Below, in pieces: positions 34,691 through 46,334 of a stretch of 64,000 nucleotides of DNA. Position 1 is the first letter of the stretch, and every line of letters starts with the position of its first letter. The stretch spans positions 109,336,102 through 109,400,101 of the forward strand of contig NC_081861.1 of the NCBI RefSeq assembly GCF_963259705.1, in the 5' to 3' direction. The stretch comes from Myotis daubentonii (taxonomy: Eukaryota > Chordata > Mammalia > Chiroptera > Vespertilionidae). The notes beneath the pieces are model-generated. The model was not told where the DNA came from. It made no database searches and saw only the letters and a program-made list of their open reading frames with translations. Made by a program: the position numbers and the translations under genes.

Positions 34691-35814
34691 CTAGAGGCCC
34701 AGTGCACAAAAATTTGTGCACTCGGGAGGGTCCCTCAGCCCGGCCTGTGCCCTCTCGCAGTCTGGGACCCCTCGGGGGATGACCACCTGCTGGCTTAGGC
34801 CCGTTCCCTGGGGGAACGGGCCTAAGCTGGCTGTCAGACATCCCTCTGGCATCCCAGGAGCCTTTGGGGGATGTCCACTTGCCAGCAGGGAGCAGGCCTA
34901 GCTGCAGTCGGACATCCTTAGTGCTGCTGAGGAGGCGGGAGAGGCTCCCACCACCACCGCTGTGCTGGCAGCCATTAGCCTGGCTTGTGGCTGAGCAGAC
35001 CTCCCCCTGTGGGAGTACACTGACCACTAGGGGGCAGCTCCTGCATTGAGTGTCTGCCCCCTGGTGGTCAGTGTGTGTCATAGTGACCAGTGATTCCCAG
35101 TCGTTCTGCTGTTAGGGTCAATTTGCATATTACCCTTTTACTATATAGGATAAAGGCCTGGTGTGTGGGTGGGGGCCAGCTGGTTTGCCCTGAAGGGTGT
35201 CCCGGAGCATGGTGGAGGTCCTGCTGCGGTGCCTGGCCAGCCTGGGTGAGGGGCTGATAGCCATTTTCAGACTGGCCACAGCCCCTTCAGGGTTGAGGTC
35301 CCTGCTGGGGTGCTGGCCAGCCTGGGTGAGTGGCTGATGGCTCTTTGCACACTGGCCGCTGCCCCTCCAGGGTGGGGTTCCCCCCTGGGGTGCCTGGACA
35401 GACTGGGTGAGGGGCTGATGGCTGTTTGAAGGTTGTCCAAGGCCCCCAGTGGGAACCCTCACCCCATAAGGGTGTGGCCATCCTGGGTGAGGGGCTGATG
35501 GATGTTTGCAAGCTAGCCACAACCTCCAGCCACCCAAGCTCCCAGTGGAGGCTGCCTGGAAGCAGATATCTGGGATTTATTTGTCTTCTATAATTGAAAC
35601 TGTGTTGCCTTTCACAGATGCCACAGCCAGCCAGGAAGCTTGGCTTCCTCCATTGCCGGGGCAACCAAGCCTCCTGCTTGCTCCAGCTCTCTGGCTGCCA
35701 GCTGCCATCTTGGTTGGGTTAATTTGCATATAGTTGCTCTGATTGGCTGGTGGTCATTGCTTGGGCATAGCAAAGGTATGGTCAATTATCATCTTTGTCT
35801 TTTATTAATGTAGA
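34691..35814 (-). mobile_element. Helitron composite, copy 2 (modules A and B)
   Basis: Module A 34691-35150 (CTAGAGGCCCAG, GTGCACAAAAATTTGTGCAC hairpin, ending TATATAGGA). Module B 35151-35814 (TAAAGGCCTGGTG...TTTATTAATGTAGA). Outer flanks A and T. Module B carries about four units of a roughly 80-base repeat (GGTGAGGGGCTGATGG as landmark). Confidence 0.87.
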
Positions 35815-35908
35815 TTGCCATTTTATTGTTCATGTTTTTGATCTTTTTTTCTTCTTCTTAAAGAAGACTCTTCAATATTTTATGTAATACTGGTTTGGTG
35901 TTGATGAA

Positions 35909-36680
35909 CTACCATAGCTTTTTCTTGTCTGGGAAGCTCTTTTTTATAATACCTTCAATTATAAATGATAGCTTTGCCAGACAGAGTAATCCTGGTTGCA
36001 GTTCCTTGCTTTTCATCACTTTAAATATTTCTTGCCACTCCTTTCTGGCCTGCAACGTTTCTGTTGAGAGATCAGCTGACAGTTGTATGGTCACTACCTT
36101 ATAGGTAACTAAATGCTTTTTTCTTGCTGCTTTTACGATTCTTTCTTTGTCTATAATCCTTGGCATTTTAATTATGATGTGTCTTGGTGTGGAACTCTTT
36201 GGGTTCATCTTGTTTGGGACACTCTGCACTTCCTGGACTTGTAAGTCTATTTCTTTCAGCAGGTAGGGGAAGTTTCATGTCATTATTTCTTCAAGTAAGT
36301 TTTCAATTTCATGCTCCCTCTCTTCTCCTTCCAGCACCCCTGTGACATGCATGTTGTGCATACCAAAAGTTATGAAGTTGTCCCAGAGGCTCCTTTCACT
36401 ATCTTCATAGTTTGGGATTCTTTTTTTTTCTCTTCTGATTGGGTGTTTTTGCTTCCTCATATTCCAAATTGTTGATTTGATTCTTGGCATTCTCTACTCT
36501 ACTGTTGATTCCCTGTAAATTATTCTTCATTTCTGTTAGTATATCCTTAATTTTTAACGGGTCCATTTTCATGTCTTTGATGCTCTCCTTAATTTCTTTT
36601 AAATTCTCACTAAGTCCATTGTCATTCTCCGTAAGTCCCTTGAAGCTCTTATAAAGTTCCTTGAGCATCATTATAACCAT
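35909..36680 (-). pseudogene. ORF1 remnant of the half-L1
   Basis: Open minus-strand pieces at 36405-36680 (coiled-coil part: NSRVENAKNQINNLEYEEAK) and 35909-36229 (RNA-binding and C-terminal part: QSVPNKMNPK, ETLQARKEWQEIFKVMKSK). They are in different frames with stops between. ORF1p of L1 is a trimeric RNA chaperone; this copy cannot make it intact. Confidence 0.85.
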
Positions 36681-37578
36681 TGCTTTGAACTCTGTATCTA
36701 ATAGTTTGCTTGCATCATTTTATTTAGTTCTTTTTCTGGAGATTTCTTCTGTTCTTTCATTTGTGACATGTTTTGCTTGTTTGTTTTGTTTTATCTCCAC
36801 AATTTACTGCTTCTCTGTGTTTGTTTCTATGTATTAGGTAGAGCTGCAGTATCTCCTGGAATTGGTATACTCAACCAGTTTAGTAGGTGTCCTTTAGGGC
36901 CCAGTGGATCAGCTTCCCCAGTCACCTGAGCTGGACACTCTAGGTGTTCCCCTCTGTGGGCAGTGCTCACTGTCCTGTTGTAATTGAGCCTTGATTACTG
37001 TTGATGTCACTGGGAGAAATTGGCTGTGAGGACCAACTGCGACCACAGGGGAAGAATTGCTGTGCATGAGACACGCCTATGGAGTAAGACTTGCTTCAGT
37101 GGGGCTTTTGTGCTCTCCAAGTCTGACCCTTGAGTGTGTTGCTCTCAGATGTGGTAGAATTGGAATCTGATGTTGTTTGAAGCTGTTCACCAAGTGTACT
37201 GGCTCTGGGGCCTCTCAGGAGCTGCAAGGTCAGCCACTGCCTTTGCCCTTCTATAGGGGGATCTGTAGATGGCTGCTACTTGTGTTGGGCTTAAAAGTGC
37301 CCAGAAGAGGCAAAGCTATAAACCTTGGCAAGTTTCTGTTAGTGCTGGGCCTGTGGCCATTTATCAAGATGTATGTGGCACACTGAATCCAGCAGCTTAT
37401 TGTTTGATAGAGTTTAGGGAAGTCTAAAGCCTAAACCAGAATAGGCCACTCATGCAAAAGACACTGCAAACAGCTTGGTTGTGGCTGCATATTGGGTGGG
37501 GATGTCAGGGAATCACCAGGTTGGGACAAATAGCGTGGACCAGGTATATGGAGACTCAGATATGGTACCTGCCAGTTA

Positions 37579-37580
<2 letters not shown>

Positions 37581-37626
<46 letters not shown>
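37581..37626. repeat. (TG)n microsatellite
   Basis: About 22 TG units within the half-L1 5' region. Confidence 0.97.
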
Positions 37627-37627
<1 letters not shown>

Positions 37628-37974
37628 AAGGGAGTTCCCAGCAATTTTTTTTCTGGGAGAAAAATGCCCAGGAGTTCTTGCCCTGATGACAGACAATTTA
37701 GTTTCTTCCCGTTTGTCCGTGAATCCTTTCAAGCTGCTGCCCCATTGCAGGAGCTCAAAGGGAGTGAGTTTAAGTAATTCCATGCTTGGGCCCTTTAGGA
37801 GTAACTACCTGGGTCTAAGGTTGCATCCTTGTCACTCTGAATGCAAATGAAAGCATCCACCCAGAAAATCCCTCATTTAAACCATATAACCCAGGAGTTC
37901 AGGGCTATTGTTCTTCTCGACTGGCCTATCCCACTGTGCTTTACCTACACTTCTTTTCCATTTAAATGAAGTTT

Positions 37975-38295
37975 TTATTTTCCTTTATTGATTAAGGTAT
38001 TACACATGTGTCCTTATCCTCCCTTTGTCCCCCTCACCCCCCCTGATGTCTGCATCCATTGGTTATGCATATATGCGTGCATACAAGTCCTTTGATTGAT
38101 CATGCCCCCTTACTCCCACCCTCCCCTACCTTCCCTCTGAGGTTTGATGTTCTTATTGATGCTTCTCTGTCTCTGAATCTGTTTTTGTTCATCAGTTTAT
38201 GTTGTTCATTATATTCCACAAATGAGTGATATCATGTGATATTTATCTTTCTCTGACTGGCTTATTACCTTCATTTTTGTTTACCTTATAATCTT
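37975..38295 (-). mobile_element. L1 3' UTR fragment, antisense
   Basis: CTTTATTGATTAAGGTATTACACATG-like start (37982), CCATTGGTTATGCATATATG, TACAAGTCCTTTGATTGATC and CTTTCTCTGACTGGCTTATT. Confidence 0.85.
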
Positions 38296-38299
38296 TTTT

Positions 38300-39870
38300 G
38301 TGTTGATGAGAAGAACCAAGACCCCAGCCATTAACCCCAATCAGTAACATTATTTTGACAGCACCCTTCGATTGTACAAACCGTAAGTCCTCTGGCCAAA
38401 AGGCCAGAGAAAGGGCTGCTTTACTTTTCCTTCTTGTCCAGGATCAAGAGGACAAGGCAGTAATTCTAGTTAATAGGAGATGACTGCCTGTGAATGGAAA
38501 ATTAAATTAACTCTGAGTGCCTGGTGATGAACTGGCACATTGATTCCTAAGAATTCACTTGCAGTCATGACCCCTCCATGCCCACATTCTCAGGGTATAA
38601 TTCTCTCATCCATGCATTGTTTTGATTTAACACACCATCTCACCTGCCCAACCAGGCTGCTTGACCTAAACTCTAGCTTGCCTCTTAGCTACTACTGCAT
38701 CTAGGAAATCTATCTGTCCTCTTCCAGCCAGACCTATTGGGTAAATCTTTTTGTCTATCACCTACAAAATCTCTCAGGTTTACTAGGCCAAGACTCTACA
38801 GCACTTCACTGGAAGTACTCTGGTAGAATTTCTACAGTATAATGGGTTATGGCAGGCACAGCATTCCCACAATCTGGAATTCTCAGAGTAGGGACCCACC
38901 CTATCATAGTGGATCCTAGAGGGGTTCAGAAGAAATGGCATAGACATCATCAAAGGAATGGGAGACACACAAACCATAAGATATTATGCAGAAGTCCAAT
39001 GTAAAATTCAACTAGGAGGTAAATGGCACCCTAAATGTACCTCACTATTAGTCATTCCATTTATAGGCTGCTACCTTTTTTTATCCTTTTAGCAACCCCC
39101 CCCCTATCTAAAAAACCCCTTTACTCTGTTTTCTCCTATGGATACACTAGCTCTATTTTTCTTTTCTGCTCCTTTGCCCTGGTTGAGCAGACTTGACTGC
39201 TTCTGGACTCCTAAATATATCCCATTCCAACAAGGTCTGCAGAGATGCCCATCACTCAGTAAAGTTTGACCTTCCATCGTCTGAGCATATGGTGAGATTA
39301 CATGGTCTCATCCCTGCTAGAATCCTGAGACATGAGACTCTAGCCCTCAAGGGCTGGGATGCCAGGCTCCAGAACTGAACCCAGGATGCTAGGCCCTCTA
39401 ATTCCTAACCTAAGATTATGGTGAGATCACATGGTACCCTTCATGTCTCATCCCCTCTTCATGGCCTAGAGATCAGACTATAGCCATTTAGTGTTGAGAC
39501 TCCAGGCTCTGGAATTGACCCCAAAATGCTGGGCTCTCAAATTGCTAACTTCCAAATGGACATTCAACCTTTTATGCAGGATAGGAGTACTCTGATCTGT
39601 ATTTTGGCTAATTGGTCACAATTCGGCCACCCAGATCTTAAAAAAAGAAAAGACTTTCTACTGTAATTCAGTCTGGCCATAATATAAACTTGGGGATAGG
39701 TAGTCATGGACTCAAAACAATAGCATTAATCATAACACCATGCTTCAATTAGATATTTTCTGAAGGTGGCAGGGAAAATGGTCAGAAATTCCTTATATCC
39801 ACACATTTTTTCTATTATGAGAACAAAAGGATCTCCTCCAGAAATATAAATTGACTACTCTGTATTAACA
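38300..39870 (+). other. Possible ERV-derived segment, no clear frame
   Basis: Sequence composition and its position next to ERV gag material suggest retroviral origin, but I see no diagnostic motif. It contains an imperfect direct repeat at 39286-39545. Many stops. Confidence 0.35.
39286..39545. repeat. Imperfect tandem duplication (unit about 130 bases)
   Basis: Unit 1 39290-39415 and unit 2 39418-39545 share ATGGTGAGATYACATGGT, CATGTCTCATCCC/GTCTCATCCCTGC, GCCAGGCTCCAGAACTGA versus TCCAGGCTCTGGAATTGA, and GATGCTAGGCCCTC versus AATGCTGGGCTCTC. Roughly 75-80% alike by eye. Confidence 0.75.
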
Positions 39871-40480
39871 TAAGAAACATTCAAACCTGAAAAGAATTTT
39901 TGTGAGTTTACTTGAGCCAAACTGACGACAATTGCCAAGAAGAAAAATCTCAATGTATTGAGATAATGCTCCAGAGAATGGTGGTTTTTCACCTATGTTT
40001 ATAAATTACTATCAAAGGAGGAGATGTAAGTGGGTTACATGAACTCCATTGGTGATAGATTAGGGAGGTGGGAGAAAGCAAAGCAGGGAAACCTCTGGGA
40101 TTGGATAAAAAGTAAAATGATAGACTCACGCTTCCTTTACATAGGTGGACACAGGATAGTTAATAGTCAACAATTAACAGGATAACAATAATAATGAGGG
40201 AATTTGTGGTCTCTGCCCTGGTGCCTGGATGCATTGGGGGAACCAGAAAAAGGAAAGTAACAAGTTATTCTGACATTCCAAAAGAATGTTATCTAAATGC
40301 AAAAATACAATAGGCTCAGTTAAGATCAAAGTTGATCTTTGTAAGGAAAGATACCAGCCTAGACATGACTATCCACTATAAACTGCTTTTTAGTTAAACA
40401 TTTTTAATTTCAGATCATTCTTTGTGGTTGCTTTAGGTCTCTGAGTTTGCAAGGCCACCACCCAGTCCTTCCCCGACTTA
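39870..40480 (-). mobile_element. Possible LTR, antisense
   Basis: On the minus strand an AAATAAACTCAC-type polyadenylation signal lies at about 39905-39925, upstream of CAGTTTGGCTCAAG-like text typical of ERV LTRs. Ends not resolved. Confidence 0.35.
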
Positions 40481-40862
40481 GGTTAGCATGTGGCCCCTTT
40501 TTATCCACATTTGGCTGTATTTCAGCTAAACAAAGACCCTATCTCACAACCCTGTGCTAATGGCCCACAGAATTCCCCTAGCTATACCCCCATTCCATTG
40601 CCTAAACTCTCTCTCTATCTGACCCTGCTTCCATACGTACAAAACAAACAAACAAACAAACAACTCCCAGTCAAAGGAACTGGAAAGGCCAAAACAGCCT
40701 GTACCTTTCTCTGCCAGGGTATGTCCCTTGATGCAGCCCACAGCTTGTCCATAAACCCTTTTCACTTGTAAAATTAAAACAAATTAAGGCTCATCTCGGG
40801 AGTTACTCTGATAACCCAATACCTATATCAATGCTTTCCAACATATATCTTTGGCCTATGAA

Positions 40863-41555
40863 ATAACATGGAAGGATGTAATAATCATCTTGGTCCACAC
40901 TTTGTTAGATACTGAACTCTTTTGAAACTAATAAGTGCCTATAACCAATTCCTCTCCCTTCTATAGCTCCTCTACTATATCTTTTGCTCTGAGATTCCTT
41001 GTCTGAACTTGCCCTTCCACTCCCTTCTTCCTTCCCATTGTATCTTTACTACTACTCCCTACTGATTTAAGGGAAAATGAGAATAGGAATTCTAACAATT
41101 CCCTTTGGAAAAAGCTTGTTTCAGCCAAAGGGGAGCCAGCAACTGTACCTAATTTTCTCAGGGACTATGATGGGTTCCCAAAGAAATTTGTTAGAACATG
41201 CAATCCTAATTATTATAACCTATTCCAATTAATATACCTAGTGGTTTCTGAGAGCAAGGAAACAGAACTGCTAAATAGGGTCTGCTAGGAAACTGCAGAA
41301 GAGTCTGTATTTGTTGTATAAAACCAGATCACCTTAAAAAGAATTGTAGAAAACTGAAATGGGACTTAGAAAGGGAAAAGAAATCAGAAGCAAGCATAGA
41401 TTTGCTCCAATGTTATTTCCCTTTTTCCATAACAGTTTCGGAGAAGTTAAAATTATAATAAAAAAGGAAGCCACAAAGGCCTTTAAAAATACTGGGGCTA
41501 CTTTATCTGTTCCTAACCACACCCAACTTAAGTTGCCTCCTCCTTCAAAGTAAAG
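40863..41555 (+). pseudogene. ERV gag-protease remnant (gammaretrovirus-like)
   Basis: Decayed class I-type retroviral coding sequence. A zinc-knuckle of nucleocapsid type, C-X2-C-X4-H-X4-C, is readable with its residues at 41306, 41315, 41330 and 41345. In another frame about 140 bases on, a protease active-site block reads NTGATLS (41488-41508), with Asn where the catalytic Asp is expected. Upstream, 40863-41290 is consistent with the end of a capsid region but has stops. A single knuckle is usual for gammaretroviral gag. Frame differences, stops and the Asp change show an inactive copy; no pol RT follows in place. Confidence 0.65.
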
Positions 41556-42115
41556 TTTCTATACAAATGGCAAAAAAATACTTAATCAATGCCTGACTTT
41601 AAATCAGATCCTGTCCCCTTCCAAGTAGGAAATGTTATGGGACAATACTATCTTGCAGCTAGGACATTTTTTGCTCTTCCCAAGGAAAATAAATGGACAG
41701 AGGTTCCATGTATCTAAGCCTTTATGGCTTGGAGGCTACCCTAAGCTATGTGATGTCTGTAACTAGAAAAATACACCCAAATGGAAAGAAATATTCTAAA
41801 AATGGGTAGTTAAATTTGTCAGTCCATTGCCAACACTTGGGTGGCAATCTAATTCTTGATATATAAAAAACCACCGTCTTTGTTTTACAAATGAAGTCTT
41901 CACAGGGCCAGAGGTGTGGCTCCAGAAACAATTCAAATCCCACCAAATCCTTTTACCTCCCCAAAACCTCCCCTATCCATCTCAAGAGGCCTATAGATAA
42001 TACTATTTAGAAAACTAAAGTCCCAGGACCTTTGAAATGAAAATACCTGGACTTCACCATAAACTCCTGTCTGGGTCATTTTTTTTTAATACAAAGCTCT
42101 GGAATGTAAATATTA
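41556..42115 (+). other. Probable ERV-derived tail, unassigned
   Basis: Continues from the protease remnant without a recognisable RT. Broken frames; could be any decayed part of the provirus. Confidence 0.35.
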
Positions 42116-42494
42116 TCCTATATAATAAAAGACTAATATGCAACTCTACCAAATGGCAGAACGACCAGAGGAATGATGGATCACTATGATGTGCACTGAC
42201 CACCAGGGGGCAGACGCTCAATGCAGGAACTGCCCCCTGGTGGTCAGTGCGCTCCTATAGGGGGAGCACCCCTCAGCCAGAAGCCGGACTCATGGCTGGT
42301 GAGCACAGCAGCGGTGGTGGGAGCCTCTCTCACCTCCATGGCAATGCTAAGGAGCAGCCAGCCAAGCAGTAAGGAGTAGAAAGAAGGCAGGCTGTAAGGA
42401 AAGACGGCTCCCAGACTGTGAGAGGGCACAGGCCGGGCTGAGGGACAACCTCCTCCCTGCCTCCTTGAAAGAATTTGGTGCATTGGGCTTCTAG
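42116..42494 (+). mobile_element. Helitron (HeliBat-like), 379 bases
   Basis: 5' TCCTATATAATAAAAGAC; GACCACCAGGGGGCAGACGC and GCCCCCTGGTGGTCAGTGCG blocks; 3' GTGCATTGGGCTTCTAG with only half of the hairpin stem (GAATTTGGTGCA). Interior has a short unusual insert (TAAGGAGTAGAAAGAAGGC). Confidence 0.9.
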
Positions 42495-43075
42495 TCAAAA
42501 TATAAAAAAACCTTAGCCACCTAAACAAACCACTTTAACTTATTTCAACTATTCCTTTCTAAATAAGTGGATTTTAATTGAAGTTATTGAGTATCTAGAT
42601 ATTTTTAAATAACATGAAATACTGAAAGATTGAGTTCTAGACAAGTCTTAAGTTTGCCTGCTTTTGGCTTTTCATTACAGAAAATCTGTAAAATGGATTT
42701 GGAGCTGATGAATGTCTTGTGCTTTTTGGAGATAGTTTCTTGAAAGTGAGTGTGTTTGCCAATTGAGTTTATGAAATGTGTTCATTAATGCCAATCTAAG
42801 GAATGCTGGTTTCTTACTTTTTAGTTAAGCTTGTTTTGTTTTCCCTATAAGCATTTTGATAAACTATACCCTCATAAGCAATATTGAGACATTTTTGTTT
42901 TTCTCTCTACCTAATACCTCCAGAACTTGACAACTCTCAGTAAGTAAATATTTTCATGTCAATATATTTGTTTGCCTAAATCCAATAAAAATCTGTTCTC
43001 TTTATAATAGGACACATAAAACCAGGTTCCAATTGTGGTTTTGATAACTGAAACAGTTAGCTAATATTTTCCCCC
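42495..43075. other. Intronic DNA, no feature recognised
   Basis: AT-rich, no recognised repeat ends or frames. Confidence 0.5.
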
Positions 43076-43077
43076 GG

Positions 43078-43640
43078 GGTCGTGTCTTGCAACACTGAAG
43101 AATGAGCCTTGCAGACCAGAAGATTTGAGCAAAAGTGTGGAAAATTTATTACAAGCAGATTTAGACTCCCCACATGGGGAGGGTGGCCCAATAATTGGCT
43201 GCCCGATACAGCCTTGTATGCCAGGGGTATATATTTACTATAAGCCTGCTTCTATATCTATCCATGTCATCACCTGATTGATTCCTTCAATTATTCTTCC
43301 CCAGCAACGAACCTGAACGTTCCCTGTTTTTATGTGTTCTTTCTCTGTTCCTGTGCTGAACTTTCTATTTCTATGTGTCAGTACACCTTATTGTTGCAGG
43401 CCCTCCCTTGGTTTCCCATGCCTCCCTCTTTGAGTCCAGAAACATTTTATAATTTCTGCTTGATTGGTTCCTGTGATTAGGCTGCTCAAACTGCCATGTC
43501 TGCCCCTGCCTATGTTCCACCTGCCTTTGTTTTCCACTGGACCCCTGCCCTATCTGCCTGTGTTTCAAGTTAACTCTCACAGTTTTATTAACCAAATCTT
43601 TGACTAGAATGTAATGATCAAGAGAGACATACATTGATCA
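43078..43640 (-). mobile_element. Probable ERV LTR, antisense
   Basis: On the minus strand an AATAAATTTTCCACAC polyadenylation region (43137-43152) is followed by GCAAGGCTCATTCTTCAGTG and an end near TGCAAGACA (plus-strand TGTCTTGCA at 43084). A TATATACCCC-like TATA region is near 43225-43235, upstream on that strand. No second LTR or target duplication is found, so it is a solo or partial LTR. Confidence 0.6.
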
Positions 43641-43649
43641 GACCTTCAA

Positions 43650-43822
43650 ACCTCAGAGAGAAGGCAGGGGAGGGTAAGGGCAAGGGGGAGAGATCAACCA
43701 AAGGACTTGTATGCACGCATATAAGTATAGCCAATGGACACAGACACTAGGGGGGTGAGGGCATGGGGGGGCAATGGGAGGGCGAGGACACATATGTAAT
43801 ACCTTAATCAATACAGAAAAAA

Positions 43823-43826
<4 letters not shown>
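43650..43826 (+). mobile_element. L1/HAL1 3' UTR fragment, sense
   Basis: CCTCAGAGAGAAGGCAGG, CAAAGGACTTGTATGCACGC, CCAATGGACACAGACACTAG, GTAATACCTTAATCAATAC: the sense version of the 37980-38200 repeat. Confidence 0.85.

Positions 43827-43872
<46 letters not shown>
43827..43872. repeat. (GA)n microsatellite
   Basis: About 22 units, at the A-rich end of the preceding LINE fragment. Confidence 0.97.
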
Positions 43873-43874
<2 letters not shown>

Positions 43875-44688
43875 CCAGAACTCTGGATGTCATCAGAAAG
43901 ACAAGGAATTGAGATTGACTTTAAAGCCAGTAAATGCCCTTTGGAAAAAATGGCCAGGTACTTTGCTTATTCACATGGTTCATGGTAGTTTTTCCAGGTA
44001 AGGAAAGAAGTTTGCTTTCCTTGGAGATGATGGCAAAGAAAGAATCTTAGACATTTTGGGGGATCCCAAGAACTTGAGAAATCCACCCAAATCTATAGAC
44101 ATTGCAGGCAAAACTGGATGGGAAATGCGTGGCTTGGCTTCTGTGCCCCCAAGGGGCTGACTAAAGTACAGTCTGAAGATTTCTTGTGAATGAAATGCCA
44201 GCAAAGCAGATTTTAAAAAGCCTATGTAATTAGTTGCTATTTTTATTGTGTTTATACAAATAATCAGGTCAAATTAAAACTGGATCTAATGCAGTCCCTT
44301 TGATAAAAATGAAGGTGATATTAGGGAGAAAAATTCTGTTTCAATATCCAAATGTGGATATTGGACTCTAGTGTAGTGGGTTGTCTCTAAGTTTTTATAT
44401 TTACCTATAAATAACTAATTACTCAATTTTTCTAGTTGTCTTCACCCTCCAAGCTAATGCTTAATTTCCCCCCTACCCTTTGACTTAGAATTATTAAGAC
44501 CTTCTGATACAATTTCAACCATACAGAATTTACCTGAGCATCTGATGCTATCAAATAGTCATTGCTCATTTTGATTCTATCAAAAGAAACCTTAAGCTCT
44601 CTTTTCTGACATTCTTACAGACGTACAAACTGGCTTATATTTTGCTGTGATCATTAACCTTTGTTTTTCATTCTGTCTTCGTAGGCAT
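43873..44688. other. Unassigned intronic DNA
   Basis: No convincing repeat. Minus-strand frame at 43980-44204 has no recognised domain and is probably chance. Confidence 0.5.
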
Positions 44689-44689
44689 A

Positions 44690-46332
44690 TTCCTTATTTT
44701 TTTAAAATTAGATCTTTATTGTTGAAAATGTTACATATGCCCTCCCTTTATATCCGTTCACTCCTTCTAACCTTCCCCCACCCCCTGCCCCAGGCCTTCA
44801 CCATACTATTGCCTGTGTCCATGGGTTATGCATATATGCATACAAGTTTTTTGGTTGATCACTTCCCACCCACCCTCCCCAGCCTTCTCTCTGAGATTCC
44901 TCAGTCTGTTCCGTACTAATATGTCTCTGGATCAATTTTGTTCATCAGTTTATTCATTAGATTCCATATATTAGTGAGGTTATGTGATATTTGTCTTTCT
45001 CTGACTGGCTTATTATACTTAGCCCAATACTTTCCAGGTACCTCCATGCTATCTCAAAGGGTAAGAGATCCTTCTTTTTTACGGCTGCATAGTATTCCAG
45101 GTGTAAATGTATCACAACTTTTTTATCCACTCATCTACTGATGGCACTTGGACTGTTTCCAGATCTTAGCTATTATAAAATGTGCTGCTATGAACATAGG
45201 GATGCATACATTCTTTCTGATTGATGTTTCTTAGGATATATTCCTAGAAGTGGGATCACTGGGTCAAATGGCAGTTCTATATTTAATTTATTTAGGAAAC
45301 TCCATACTGTTTTCCATATTGGCTACACCAATCTGCATTCTCACCAGCAGTGTACTAGGGTTCCCTTTTTCTCCACATACTTGCCAGAACTTGTCATTTG
45401 TTGATTTGTTGATGGTAACCATTCCGACAGGTGTGAGGTGTTACCTCGTTGTCATTTTAACTCATATCTCTCTGGTGATTAATGGCTTTGAGAATTTTTT
45501 CATATATCTCTTGTACATCTGTATGTCTGTTTTGGAAAAGTGTCTATTTAGGTCCTTTGCCCATGTTTTAATTGGATTGTTTGTCTTCCTTTGGTTACAT
45601 TATATGAGTTTCTTATATATTTTGGATATTAACCCTTTATCAGATGTATCGTTGGCAAATATGTTCTCCCATACTGTGGGCTTCCTTTCCATTTTGTTGA
45701 TATTTTATTTTGCTATGCAGAAGATTTTTATTTTGATGTAGTACCATTTATTTATTTTTTCCTTAGTTACCTTTGCCCTAGGAGATATATCCGTAAACAT
45801 ACTGCTACCAGAGATGTCTGAGATTTTTCTGCCTATGGTTTATTCTAGGATTTTTATGGTTTCACAACTAACATTTTAAGTTTTTTATTCATTTTGAGTT
45901 TATTCTTGTGTATGGTATAAGTTGGTGGTCTAGTTTTTTTGTTTGTTTTTTTTTTTGCATGTATTTGTCCAGTTTTACCAACACCATTTATTGAAGAGAC
46001 TGTCTTGACTCCATTCTATGCACTTACCTTCTTTGTCAAATGTTAATTGAGCTTAATGGCTTGGGTTGATTTCTGGAGTCTCTGTTCCATTGATCTATAT
46101 GCCTGTTCTTGTGCCAGTACCAGGCTGTTTTGATTACAGTGGCTTTATAGTACAACCTGATATCTGGTATTATGACATCTCCAACTTTGTTCTTCTTTCT
46201 CATTATTGCTGCAGCTATTTGAGTTTTTTTATTTTTATTTTATTGTTTTTAGTCCATATACTTTTTTGGAGCATTTGTTCTAGACATTTGAAATATGCTG
46301 TTGGTATTTTAATAGGGTTTTCGTTGAATCTG
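44690..46332 (-). mobile_element. L1, antisense (3' UTR and ORF2 C-terminal part)
   Basis: AGATCTTTATTGTTGAAAAT start, CCATGGGTTATGCATATATG, CTTTCTCTGACTGGCTTATT, CACTGGGTCAAATGGCAGTT, TTGATCTATATGCCTGTTCT. Apparent open frames on the plus strand are antisense shadows. Ends abruptly near 46332 at ERV-like sequence. Confidence 0.88.
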
Positions 46333-46334
46333 TA

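Larger units (their letters stand above)
34381..37965 (-). mobile_element. Half-L1 (HAL1-like) element, antisense, split by Helitrons
   Basis: Reading on the minus strand: a 5' UTR-like region (37965 to 36720), an ORF1 remnant (36720 to about 35870), then directly the 3' UTR (35870-35815, continuing 34690-34381). There is no ORF2 between ORF1 and the 3' UTR. The same arrangement exists in sense orientation at 55432-58260. Its 3' UTR is cut by the Helitron composite at 34691-35814; the broken sequence rejoins as in the intact copy (ACAATAAAATGGCAA, then ATATCTATCATTAATTGAAT). Confidence 0.8.

Noticed and set aside
34632..35081. 149-codon open frame on the minus strand
   Set aside because: Lies inside Helitron module A. 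Similar frames occur in the other copies because of GC-rich sequence, with no conserved product.
37452..37850. 132-codon frame with Cys-Val repeats
   Set aside because: Translation through a (TG)n microsatellite in the antisense half-L1 5' region; the same area at 55933-56127 is non-coding repeat.
40490..40771. 93-codon open frame, possible ERV product
   Set aside because: No retroviral motif; includes an (AAAC)n repeat. Best left unassigned.
43774..44001. Arg/Glu-rich open frame
   Set aside because: Produced by translation of a (GA)n microsatellite.
45250..45741. 163-codon open frame on the plus strand, hydrophobic and membrane-like
   Set aside because: It is the antisense of L1 ORF2/3' UTR sequence. 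T-rich antisense LINE DNA regularly gives false membrane-like proteins.
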